From NCBI RefSeq assembly GCF_009857445.1, contig NZ_WWCN01000014.1, positions 1 to 64,000 of the forward strand: 64,000 nucleotides of DNA, read 5' to 3'. Shown here piece after piece: positions 1 through 8,848 of the stretch. Position numbers and translations under genes: made by a program. Origin of the DNA: Duganella flavida. Lineage in GTDB: Bacteria > Pseudomonadota > Gammaproteobacteria > Burkholderiales > Burkholderiaceae_D. The number at the start of each line of letters is the position of its first letter. Within the stretch, counting starts at the first letter, position 1. Under the pieces are notes generated by a model that worked only from the letters and a program-made list of their open reading frames with translations, ran no database searches and was not told the DNA's origin.

Positions 1-3000
1 GCGGCATCGGCAGCGGCCTTGGCCGCTGCATCGGCGGCGGCCGCAGCAGCCGCTGCAGCGGCGGCCGAGCCGTCGCTGATGGTCGGCACGGTGCCAGTAC
101 CGAACGAGGCGCCGCTGGTGCTGACTGAACCCAGCGGCGCCGACAAGGTGACCGGCGAACCGCTGCTACTGATGTGGGTGCCGGCGCTGGAGGTGATGCT
201 GCCAGTGGCGGCCACCGCCGAAATGCTGCCACCCGCATCCACCGACAGCGAGCCGCCCAACGTGATGTTGGTGCCGGCCGTCATGCCGATGCTGTGGGTG
301 GAGCTGATGGTGGAGCTGCTGCCCAGCACGATGTCGGTGCTGGCTGACAGGCCGATGTCAGTGCCGGTCAGGGTGCTGTCGATGGTGACCGGGCTATGCG
401 CCGTAATCGAAATCGCGCCAGTGCCGGCGCCGCTGCTGTGGGCGGTGATGGTGCCCACCGTGTGGATGCCGCCGTGGTTGTCGATAATGATGTTGCCGGT
501 GGTGGTCAGCGGCCCCAGCAGCAACTCGCCACTGCTGACGATATTGGTCAGCGCGATATTGCCACTGCTGTATATCGTGCCAGAGAAGGCGCCCACGTGG
601 TTGTTGGCGTTGGTCAGGGTGATATTGCCCGAGGCCGACACATCCAGCGTATCGGCCTGCAGCTGGGTGCCGGCGGTCTGCGTCACTACCCCGCCCTCGC
701 TGGCGTTCAGGGTCAGGGCATGCGCAAGGATATTGCCCACTTCGACACTACCGCCGCTGCCGACGCTGACGTCGCCGGCGCTGTCGATCACGCCACCGGT
801 CTGGCTCAGGCTATTCACAGACAGCGAACTGCCGCTGCCGACGCCGCTCACCGTGCCGCTAGTCAAGGCCAGGCTGCTGGCCGACAACCGGCCCAGCACT
901 TCCAGCGTGCCGCCGTTGAGCGTCACCGTGCCGCTGGTGAAGGACGCGTCCGAACTGCTGCCGGTCAGGGTCAGCTTGCCGCCGGTCAGGGTCAGCGGCG
1001 TGCCGCCCGAGGTCAGCGTGACCAGCGTGGTGTTGCCGGCCGAGCTGTCGTAGGTGACCAGGCCGGTGCTGCTGCCGAGATCAGCCTTGAGCACATTGGC
1101 GCCGTCCGGCGCTACACCGTCGGCCCAGTTGCCGGCGGCGCTCCACAAGCCGGACCCAGTCGCGGTCCAGGTGGCCAGTGCGCGCGCCGTGATGTCGCCG
1201 GTCACGGTGGGGGCCAGCACGTAATTGCCGGCGTCGTAACCGGACAGGCTGAGTGCGCTGCCGCCCACCGTCACCAGCTTGCCGACGCCGACGTTTTTGT
1301 CGGCATAGGTGGCGCTCGATCCGCTCGACACCAGCGACACATCGTCCAAGCCATCGAAGCCCAGCACGCCGTTCAACGCCGCACCGGAGAAGGTGCCCGT
1401 GCTGCTGTTGTTGTACGGTCGGCTGGCCAGCGTCACCGTCAGCGTGGCCGGCGTGATGCTGGCTGCAAGCTCGGACGGCACGCTGCCGATGCTGTAGTTG
1501 CTCGCGTCGCTGCCGCCCAGCGTCACCAGACCGACAGTCACCGGCTTGGCCGTGCCGACGTTTTTGTCGCCGAAGGTGGCACTGGCGCTGACGATGTAGA
1601 CATTGTCGCTGCCGAACACCCCGCTCAGCGTGCCGCCGCTGACGTCGGCCTTGCGGCCGTAGGTGCCGGAGGCCGGATCATAGCTGGTGTTATAGACGCG
1701 GTCGCTGGCGCTCATGCCGGTAATGCCGAGTAGCGCCGGCGTGATCTCGCCGGTCAGGCCGGTGGGCGCCAGCGCCACGTAATTGCCGCCGTCCGTGCCG
1801 CCAAAGCTGAAGCTGGAGGCATAGACCGTCACCGCTTTGCCACTGCCGACATTCTTGTCGACGAAGCTGCCGGAGCCGCTGCCCACCAGGCTAACCGTGA
1901 CCACATCGCTGCCCAGCGCGGTCACGCCAGGCGTGCCGGTCAGCGTGGCGTCCACCCCGCCGTTGTAGCTACGGCTGTTGACGGTCACGCCGCTCACCAG
2001 CAGCGGCGCTGGATTGATGGTACCAAGGCCGGTGACACTGCCCGCGCCGGCCAGCGTGTAGTTGCCATAAGGGTTGTCGGTCAGCGTGAGGTCGCCCAGC
2101 GAGAGCGACTTGCCACTGCCGGCGTTCTTGTCGCTGAAGTGGATGGTGGTCGACAAGCCTAGCGTGTCGGAGCCGACCAGGTTGGTGAACGCGATGTCGG
2201 GAGTGCCGCTGAAGCTGTTGTTGCCATCGTAGGTCTTGGTGGCGCTGATGGTGGCCGTGACCGGGCGCGGATCGATGGTCAGCGTGGCGCTGGCGCCGGA
2301 GTAGCTGATGTCGTACTTGGTCGACCACAAGCCGCCCAGGTTGTAAGTACCGGCATTGACCGCATCGCTAAAGCCCACCGTGCCGTGGATCTCGCCCGGC
2401 AGCGTGCCAGTGCTGCCGGTGAAGCTGCCCGGTTCGCCGTCGTACACCTTGGTGCCGCTGCTGGCGTCGGTGACCGAGACGTTGTATGGCGTCAGGAAAG
2501 CTTTCAGCATCGGCATGGTGTGACCGTCGTAGATGCGCCATGGTGGCGCTTCGGTAAAGTCGAAGCCCACAAAGCTGCTTTGCTGAAGCATTTGCGTCGC
2601 CGTCAAGGCCACGCCGCCAGCGCCGTCGCTGCTGGTGCCGGCCGTGTCGAGATTGAAGTAGCCATTGGTGAGCGTGCCGCCATCCGTGGCGCCGATCAAG
2701 CCGTTGTAGCCGCTGAAGCTGCCCGGCGTAACGGTACCGGTGCTGTACACATTGCTGATGCTGCCACCGGACAGTTGGCCAACCAGCCCGCCGATATTGG
2801 CGTGGGATGCAGCCCCGCTCTCGGTATTGCCGGTCACATTGCCGGCGGCGTAGGCATTGCTGATGGTGCCGCCGAGATTACGCCCGACCAGCCCGCCAAC
2901 ATTGCCGCCGCCATTGACCGAGCCTGCCGCATACGACAGCGTCAGCGTACCGCCATTGTTATCGCCGACCAGACCGCCGGCGATGTCGCCCGAGGCGTGC

Positions 3001-6000
3001 ACCGAACCTAACGCGTAGGAACGGGTGATGGTGCCAGTCGCGGAATCGCCTACCGCATTGGTGCCGACCAGGCCGCCGGTGGACGAGGTTACGGTACTGT
3101 TGACGCTGGCGTCCGACCATGCATCGCTGATCTGCCCACCTTTATTCAGTCCAACCAGCCCGCCGATGTGGGCGGAGCCGCTACCGCTCACCGTGCCGCT
3201 GCTGTGCGAGTTGCTCACCAGCCCGCCGTTACGGCCGATCAGTCCGCCAGTCTGGCTAACGCCGCTCACCGTGCCGCTGACGCTGATGCCACTGATATAG
3301 CCTATGCCTTCGGACACCATGCCGGCCAGCGCGCCGACGTTATAGTTACCCTGAACGTTGACGTCGCTCAGCGTCAGGTTGGTAATGGTGCCGGTATCGA
3401 CTGTACCGAACAGGCCGACATTGATGGTGCCAGGACGAATGATGCTGAGACCGGAAATGGTGTGGTTGGCGCCATCAAACACGCCGGTGAACACGCCGCT
3501 GCTGGCGATCGGCTTGAAGCTGTTGCTCCAACTGGCCGTGGCGCTGGCGTTGATATTATTGTTCAGCACATAGGCATTGTAATTGGCCAGCGTAGCCGCG
3601 CCCTGCAGGCCATATACGTCGGCCAGCTGGAACGGCGTTGCGAGGTCGCCAGTGCCGCCTTGTACGCGCAGGAAGGAGCCGCCGGTCAGCTTGAAGTCGC
3701 CCACACTGAAGGAAGGCAGCGAACTGGCGTTCTGCACCCAATTGCCGTTGAGCAGTTCAAACGCACTTGCCGAGACCGCAGCGCCGGCGGCAATGGTGCC
3801 CGGTGTGCCCAGGGTCAGCTTGCCGGTGGTGGTCAGCGCCGACGATAGTGTGATGTTGTTCTGCGCCGTCAGCGTCAAGGCCGATGAGATCGACATCGGC
3901 GCGCTGATCACGATGTCGCCAGTGCCGGTGTGAGTGCTGTTGATGGAGATCGACAGGTTGCTGGTATGTGCGCTATTGAGATCGGCGTTGGTCAGCGCCA
4001 GCGTGCCGGACGGCGAGCCGGTCGCGCCGAGATCGACCGGGTTGCCGGTCTCCAGCCCCACCGAGCTGGCGGTCAGCGAGCCGCCGTCCAGCGTCATGCG
4101 GCCGGCGAAGATGTTGATGCCCGAGCTGGAGGTTACCGTGCCGGCATTGGTCATGCGGGCATCTCCTCTTGGCAACGTCTGCAGGCTGATCACGCCCGGC
4201 GCCGACAGCGTCGCGCCGCTGTTGATGCCGAGGTTGCCCGCCTGCGTTTGCAGCAGCAAGCCGCCGCCCAGCGTCGAGCTCAGGTTGAGCGCGCCGTTGA
4301 CCGTCAGCGTACCGGTCGCGGCGGGATTGCTGAACGAGGCGCCGATCTGCAGCAAACCGGTGCTCGGCAGCGAGATGCGCTGCAATTCGGCCTGGCTCAG
4401 GCCCAGCGTGCCGGTGGCGTCTGCCGCGCTGCCACCGATCAGCACGGCGATCGAGTCCTGGTAAGGCGTCAGCTGTACCGCATGGCTGGCGGAGCCGCTG
4501 ATGCTGCCGTCCAGGCTCATCTTATCGGCGGTCAGGATCACGTCGCCGGCTGCGGCGCTGACGCTGTGACCGCTGGCGATGCTGAGCGTGCCGTTGGCTT
4601 TGCTCGACGCCAGCATCATGCTGGTGCCGGCCGCGACATCGCCGCTGATGGCGAGATCGCCGTTGTAAGCATTGATGGCCACCGAGCCACCGGCTGTGGC
4701 GTTGTTCAGGTTAATGTTAACGGCAGTCAGCTTGGCGTTGCCGCTGGCCGCGTTCAGGCTGGCGCTGCCGCCGATGGTGTTGGCGTTGTTATCGAGCGTG
4801 ATGCTGCCGGCAGCGATGGCGTTGAGGTTGGACACGGCCAGCGCATCGATCGGACTGGTGGTCTGGACGATGCTGCCGCCCGCGTTCAGGTTGAGCGCAC
4901 CGTTGATGCCAGTGATCGACGATTTGAGCTGGATATCGCTGTCCGCATGCAAGGTCAGGTTGCGCGAGGTGGTCCATAGCAGGGGACTGAGCACGCTGAT
5001 CACGCCGGTGCCGCTGCCGCTGGCGTTGGCGGTGCTGATGGTGACATCGGTGGTCAGCAGCGTGGTTTGCAGTATGCCGCTCAGCAGCAGCGAATCCTTC
5101 ACCGATGCCGTTTCCAGGAAGACGCCGCCGCTCACCGGCAAGGTACTGCCGATTTCCATACCGGCCGCGCGCGCCGTGCTGGCGTCCAGCGCGATGTAGA
5201 CGTCGCTCGGGTCCAGCAGCAGCGAACCGTTAGCGCCGTGCGGCGCGCGCGTATCGACCTGGCCCTGCATGTCGAGATAATGGCCGGAGGTTTCGACCAT
5301 GCCGCCGTTACCACCGGCCGCACCGCCGCGCGCCGAGATGGCGCCGAACACCTGCGTGGCCGCATCGCTCCACACCACCACTTTGCCGCCGTTGCCGCTA
5401 TCGAGCGCATCGGCACGGATCACCACCTCCTTGCCGACGTAGGCTTGCTGCGCATTCATCACGGTTGCGTTCTTGCCTTGATAATCGCCACCGACCAGCA
5501 CCGTGCCGCCGCCAGCTGCACCGCTGGCGTCCACCACGGCATTACCGGTCAGGCCGACCTGCGCGCCCAGTAGCACGATATCGCCGCCAGTATTGAGGTT
5601 GCTGCCGGTGGCCGTGGTCTGGCTGCCCGCTTCCACCAGCTCAGTGCCGCTGGCCTTGAGCACGATCTTGCCGTGCTCGCCGCGCACCGCGCTGTTGGCA
5701 TTAATCACGCCACGCTGGTTGACCAGCGCACCATACACGCCAACGCGCCCGCCCTGCGCCACGATTTGGCCGAGATTGATGGCCTGCGCCGACGGCGCCG
5801 ACACCACCACCTGCACATTCGGATCGGCCGAATCGAACAGCTGAACGCTGTGGCCTGCCGCCAGCACCACGTCGCCGTTGGGGGAAGAGATGATGCCGCT
5901 GTTTTCCACCGCTGGCGCCAGCAGGAAAATCTGCCCGCCTGACGGCGTGGTGATTGTGCCTTGGTTGCTGACCTTGCCCGCACTGGCGGCGCCGTTGAAG

Positions 6001-6431
6001 TTGTTTTTCCCAGCCAGGAAATCGGCGTTGGAAATATTCAGGCTAGAGGCCACCACGCCGTTGACGTCCACGCGCGAACCGGCGCCGAAGATTACGCCGT
6101 TCGGGTTAATCAGGAACACCTTGCCGTTCGATTGCAGCGAGCCGAGGATCAGGCTCGGGTCCTGCCCGGTGATGCGGTTCAGCACCTTGCTGTCGGCGCT
6201 CTGCTGGACAAAGCGCGTCAGCTCGTCAGCCCCGATCGAAAAGCCCTGCCAGTTGATGATGGCGTTCGGCGTGTTGGTGATGGTGTAGGTCTTGCCCTGC
6301 TGACTGAACGTGGCTTGCCCCGCCACCACCGTAGGATTAATCGGCGCCGCATACACGCTGCTGTAGCAGGCAGCAACCAACACGGCAAGCGCTTTACGGC
6401 GCAACTTGAGGGAGCGGGTAGTAGCGTTCAT
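1..6431 (-). CDS. Two-partner-secretion filamentous haemagglutinin-like adhesin (C-terminus beyond window)
   Basis: Very large exported adhesin, at least 2143 codons, running off the left edge. The ATG at 6431 opens a signal peptide (basic SLKLRRK stretch, hydrophobic core, likely cleavage after VYA). It is followed by the TPS/haemagglutinin activity domain with the motif NPNG at residues 109-112 and QGFSIG upstream, then the family linker LLLDPSDVYI. A long beta-helix-type region follows, then seven GLUG units (about residues 1030-1235), five MBG/YDG-type repeats (about 1305-1745) and an alanine-rich stretch at the visible end. The family is secreted through an outer-membrane TpsB pore; no TpsB gene is in this window. 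The upstream Shine-Dalgarno is weak. The function (adhesion or biofilm matrix) is inferred from the family. The frame is open throughout; no stop was seen in the pieces I translated. Confidence 0.9.
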   Translation of the reverse strand, partial: MNATTRSLKLRRKALAVLVAACYSSVYAAPINPTVVAGQATFSQQGKTYTITNTPNAIINWQGFSIGADELTRFVQQSADSKVLNRITGQDPSLILGSLQSNGKVFLINPNGVIFGAGSRVDVNGVVASSLNISNADFLAGKNNFNGAASAGKVSNQGTITTPSGGQIFLLAPAVENSGIISSPNGDVVLAAGHSVQLFDSADPNVQVVVSAPSAQAINLGQIVAQGGRVGVYGALVNQRGVINANSAVRGEHGKIVLKASGTELVEAGSQTTATGSNLNTGGDIVLLGAQVGLTGNAVVDASGAAGGGTVLVGGDYQGKNATVMNAQQAYVGKEVVIRADALDSGNGGKVVVWSDAATQVFGAISARGGAAGGNGGMVETSGHYLDMQGQVDTRAPHGANGSLLLDPSDVYIALDASTARAAGMEIGSTLPVSGGVFLETASVKDSLLLSGILQTTLLTTDVTISTANASGSGTGVISVLSPLLWTTSRNLTLHADSDIQLKSSITGINGALNLNAGGSIVQTTSPIDALAVSNLNAIAAGSITLDNNANTIGGSASLNAASGNAKLTAVNINLNNATAGGSVAINAYNGDLAISGDVAAGTSMMLASSKANGTLSIASGHSVSAAAGDVILTADKMSLDGSISGSASHAVQLTPYQDSIAVLIGGSAADATGTLGLSQAELQRISLPSTGLLQIGASFSNPAATGTLTVNGALNLSSTLGGGLLLQTQAGNLGINSGATLSAPGVISLQTLPRGDARMTNAGTVTSSSGINIFAGRMTLDGGSLTASSVGLETGNPVDLGATGSPSGTLALTNADLNSAHTSNLSISINSTHTGTGDIVISAPMSISSALTLTAQNNITLSSALTTTGKLTLGTPGTIAAGAAVSASAFELLNGNWVQNASSLPSFSVGDFKLTGGSFLRVQGGTGDLATPFQLADVYGLQGAATLANYNAYVLNNNINASATASWSNSFKPIASSGVFTGVFDGANHTISGLSIIRPGTINVGLFGTVDTGTITNLTLSDVNVQGNYNVGALAGMVSEGIGYISGISVSGTVSGVSQTGGLIGRNGGLVSNSHSSGTVSGSGSAHIGGLVGLNKGGQISDAWSDASVNSTVTSSTGGLVGTNAVGDSATGTITRSYALGSVHASGDIAGGLVGDNNGGTLTLSYAAGSVNGGGNVGGLVGRNLGGTISNAYAAGNVTGNTESGAASHANIGGLVGQLSGGSISNVYSTGTVTPGSFSGYNGLIGATDGGTLTNGYFNLDTAGTSSDGAGGVALTATQMLQQSSFVGFDFTEAPPWRIYDGHTMPMLKAFLTPYNVSVTDASSGTKVYDGEPGSFTGSTGTLPGEIHGTVGFSDAVNAGTYNLGGLWSTKYDISYSGASATLTIDPRPVTATISATKTYDGNNSFSGTPDIAFTNLVGSDTLGLSTTIHFSDKNAGSGKSLSLGDLTLTDNPYGNYTLAGAGSVTGLGTINPAPLLVSGVTVNSRSYNGGVDATLTGTPGVTALGSDVVTVSLVGSGSGSFVDKNVGSGKAVTVYASSFSFGGTDGGNYVALAPTGLTGEITPALLGITGMSASDRVYNTSYDPASGTYGRKADVSGGTLSGVFGSDNVYIVSASATFGDKNVGTAKPVTVGLVTLGGSDASNYSIGSVPSELAASITPATLTVTLASRPYNNSSTGTFSGAALNGVLGFDGLDDVSLVSSGSSATYADKNVGVGKLVTVGGSALSLSGYDAGNYVLAPTVTGDITARALATWTATGSGLWSAAGNWADGVAPDGANVLKADLGSSTGLVTYDSSAGNTTLVTLTSGGTPLTLTGGKLTLTGSSSDASFTSGTVTLNGGTLEVLGRLSASSLALTSGTVSGVGSGSSLSVNSLSQTGGVIDSAGDVSVGSGGSVEVGNILAHALTLNASEGGVVTQTAGTQLQADTLDVSASGNITLTNANNHVGAFSGTIYSSGNIALTNIVSSGELLLGPLTTTGNIIIDNHGGIHTVGTITAHSSGAGTGAISITAHSPVTIDSTLTGTDIGLSASTDIVLGSSSTISSTHSIGMTAGTNITLGGSLSVDAGGSISAVAATGSITSSAGTHISSSGSPVTLSAPLGSVSTSGASFGTGTVPTISDGSAAAAAAAAAAADAAAKAAADA
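1195..2510 (-). repeat. MBG/YDG-type repeat block in the adhesin
   Basis: Five units of roughly 75-90 residues, each with a core like TKTYDGN or SRPYNN near its start and a KN(V/A)G segment followed by a strand in the middle (for example FSDKNAGSGK, YADKNVGVGK), joined by ITPA-like linkers. These features fit the MBG/YDG family of Ig-like stalk repeats common in giant adhesins. Boundaries are approximate. Confidence 0.75.
2720..3345 (-). repeat. GLUG-motif repeat block in the adhesin
   Basis: Seven degenerate units of about 25-30 residues, each beginning with a form of (V/I)GGL(V/I)G and ending in a short serine/glycine/valine strand such as YAAGSV or YSTGTV. Boundaries are approximate. GLUG motifs are known in large bacterial surface proteins and probably add turns to an extended beta structure. 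Confidence 0.8.
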
Positions 6432-6559
6432 GGCGACATCCAGAAAGATAGCCAATGGGAAACTTACATTCTAAAAGTTTAATCCCGTTTGACCAGCTCG
6501 CTACCATTTTTTTGGAAAACTGTGGCTGCCTTATTCCCAGATCATGATTGCCAAAACCG

Positions 6560-8839
6560 CTACTTGGTTTCGAAGGTAGTGACGCCATCCCAGCCCTCGC
6601 CCGGCGGATGCTCGCGATAATAAGCGATACGCTCGACGTACAGGTGGTACAGGCCGCGTTGCGGCGACAGCGCTTGCAGCTCGGCGAGGATGGCCGAGGC
6701 GTCATCCCAGCGTTGGGCGCGCACGGCGGCCAGTGTCTCATGCCAGCGCTGCACTTCGTGCCTGGCGTCGTCGCCGGTGTCCTGCACCAGCGCGAGCGGC
6801 TCGAAGATCGCCACCGGTTCGTTCTTGCCCTTCACGCGTACCAGGTCGAGTTCGCGGTAGGTGAATTCCGGCGCAGCGGCGCGCGTGCTCTCGCCCACCG
6901 CGATGCCGACGCCATAGACTTTGGTGATGCCTTCCAGCCGCGAGCCAAGGTTCACCGCATCGCCCATCACCGTGTAGGCGCGACGGATGTTGGAGCCCAT
7001 GTCGCCCACGTGCATCATGCCGGTGTTGAGGCCGATGCCAATTTTCAGTTCCGGCCAGCCGCGCGCGATGAAGTCCTGATTCAAGCGCTTGGCTGAAGCC
7101 TGCATCAGCAGCGAGGTGGCGACGCCGCGGCTGGCGTGGTCGTCAAAGGCCACCGGCGCGCCCCAGAACGCCATCACAGCGTCGCCGATGTACTTGTCCA
7201 GCGTGCCCTGGTGGGCGCTGCGTATGTCTTCCGACATGGCCGTCAGGTAGAGGTTGATGTACTCGCGCAGCGCTTTCGGCGTCAGCCCTTCCGAGATGGT
7301 GGTGAAGCCGCGCACGTCCACGAACATGACGGTCAAGTCGCGGCTTTCGCCTTCCATGTTGTACTTGTCGGGATCGTCGACCATCTCGGCCACCAATTCC
7401 GGCGCGACGTATTCACCGAACAGCGATGCGACGGCTTTACTCCGGCGTACCTCGAAGAAGTAGCCCCACACCATGTTGAGCCCGAACACCAGAATAATGA
7501 CGATATTGATCATCGCCAGATTGAGGATCAGGTCTTGCTCGCTGTACATGTAGTAATTAAAGCCCACCGCCGCCGCCAGCGCCGCAGCGCCCAGCAGGCT
7601 CGCGCGCAACGGCGACAGCGCGGCCAGCGCAAAGCTCAGCGCAAAGCCGGCCAGCAGGATTTCGCCAGCCTCGGCCACGAAAGCCCAGTACGGCCGCGAC
7701 TTGAAGCGGTTGTCGAGGATGGACTTGATCAGGTTGGCGTGGATCTCTACTCCCGGATACTCGGGATTGACCGGCGTGGCCCGCAAGTCGACCAGGCCCG
7801 GCGCCGTGGTACCGATCAGCACCACCGTGCCATTCAGCAGTTCAGCCGATGCGCGGCCGGTCATCACATCGGCCGCCGACACGTAGCGGAAGGTGCCGCC
7901 GTGCGGACCGCCGCGGCCACGGTATTGCACCACCGTGCTCATCGCCTCGCCGACCGGGATCACGCGCTGCTTGCGGCCTGGCAGCAAGATGGTCAGGGCG
8001 TCGAAGCCGCCGCTGTCGAGCTGGCTTTGCGAGAGGTCATCGGTGGTTTCCGTCATCAGCGGCTTGACCGCCAGCGCCTTCAGGTACAGCGAGGCGGTGG
8101 CCAGCGACAGTGATGGGTAGTAGTCGTCGCCCACTTGCTGGATCAGGTAGGCGCTGCGCACAATGCCGTCCGGGTCGGTCACCACCGAGAAGCTGCCGGC
8201 GCCGGCGGCGGCCTTGGTCAGCACCGGCACGTTGGCTTCGTAGCCGGGCGCATTGTAGGCCACCAGCTCGCGGCCGTTGAGGTCGGACTCCGAGAACAGC
8301 GGCTTGGGCAGCGCGCCCTTGATCTGGTCCGGCGATAAATTGAAACCGAGGATGGCCGGCTTGCCGGACAGCGCACTGGCAAACACGCCGTCATAGTCCA
8401 GCATCGGCTTCAGGTCTTGCAGCCGCTGGCGCAGCACCGGCACGTCTTTCAGCTCGGTGTTGGAGAGTTTTTCCAGCACGTTGTAGCCGGACGAAGTGTC
8501 CGGCTCGGGAAACGAAATATCGTAGCCGACCGCCGCCACCTTGTAGTGATCGACCAGCTGCGAAATCAGGGTGGCGTGGACATTGCGGCTCCACGGGAAG
8601 CGGCCGAACTCGGTCAGCGATTTGCCGTCGATGTCAACGATAACAATGCGCTTGTCGAGCGCGGCTGGTTCCAGCTTCATGCGCTCGCCGGCCCACAGAT
8701 TGTCCAGCCGCGCTACCGTGTCATTGCTGAACAGCGCCAGCGAGTAAGCCACGCCGACCGCTGTGATGAGGATGCCCAGCAGCCAGCGCCAGCCGTACTT
8801 GGAAAGGATCTTGGTGAGTTTGGCTGGCAGCAGGCGCAC
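6560..8839 (-). CDS. CHASE2-domain class III adenylate cyclase
   Basis: Membrane-bound cyclase of 759 residues that should make cAMP from ATP. There is one N-terminal membrane segment (about residues 18-38), a large extracytoplasmic CHASE2 sensor domain (about 45-375), three closely spaced membrane segments (about 382-465) and a C-terminal class III catalytic domain (about 500-690). Catalytic residues are present: metal-binding Asp in VDVRGF, Lys and Asp in LDKYIGD, Thr in YTVMGD (the Lys/Thr pair points to ATP rather than GTP) and the Asn/Arg of DAVNLGSR. It ends nine bases before the HD-GYP gene's stop in the same orientation, so the two are probably co-transcribed, HD-GYP first. The sensed signal is unknown. 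Confidence 0.92.
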   Translation of the reverse strand: MRLLPAKLTKILSKYGWRWLLGILITAVGVAYSLALFSNDTVARLDNLWAGERMKLEPAALDKRIVIVDIDGKSLTEFGRFPWSRNVHATLISQLVDHYKVAAVGYDISFPEPDTSSGYNVLEKLSNTELKDVPVLRQRLQDLKPMLDYDGVFASALSGKPAILGFNLSPDQIKGALPKPLFSESDLNGRELVAYNAPGYEANVPVLTKAAAGAGSFSVVTDPDGIVRSAYLIQQVGDDYYPSLSLATASLYLKALAVKPLMTETTDDLSQSQLDSGGFDALTILLPGRKQRVIPVGEAMSTVVQYRGRGGPHGGTFRYVSAADVMTGRASAELLNGTVVLIGTTAPGLVDLRATPVNPEYPGVEIHANLIKSILDNRFKSRPYWAFVAEAGEILLAGFALSFALAALSPLRASLLGAAALAAAVGFNYYMYSEQDLILNLAMINIVIILVFGLNMVWGYFFEVRRSKAVASLFGEYVAPELVAEMVDDPDKYNMEGESRDLTVMFVDVRGFTTISEGLTPKALREYINLYLTAMSEDIRSAHQGTLDKYIGDAVMAFWGAPVAFDDHASRGVATSLLMQASAKRLNQDFIARGWPELKIGIGLNTGMMHVGDMGSNIRRAYTVMGDAVNLGSRLEGITKVYGVGIAVGESTRAAAPEFTYRELDLVRVKGKNEPVAIFEPLALVQDTGDDARHEVQRWHETLAAVRAQRWDDASAILAELQALSPQRGLYHLYVERIAYYREHPPGEGWDGVTTFETK

Positions 8840-8848
8840 GCGCTGTCC

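Noticed and set aside
19-6482. Many plus- and minus-strand open frames of 60-445 codons within the adhesin region
   Set aside because: They are frame shadows of the adhesin: Ala/Arg/Val/Pro-rich, no family motifs, and all in frames other than the one with the TPS domain and repeats.
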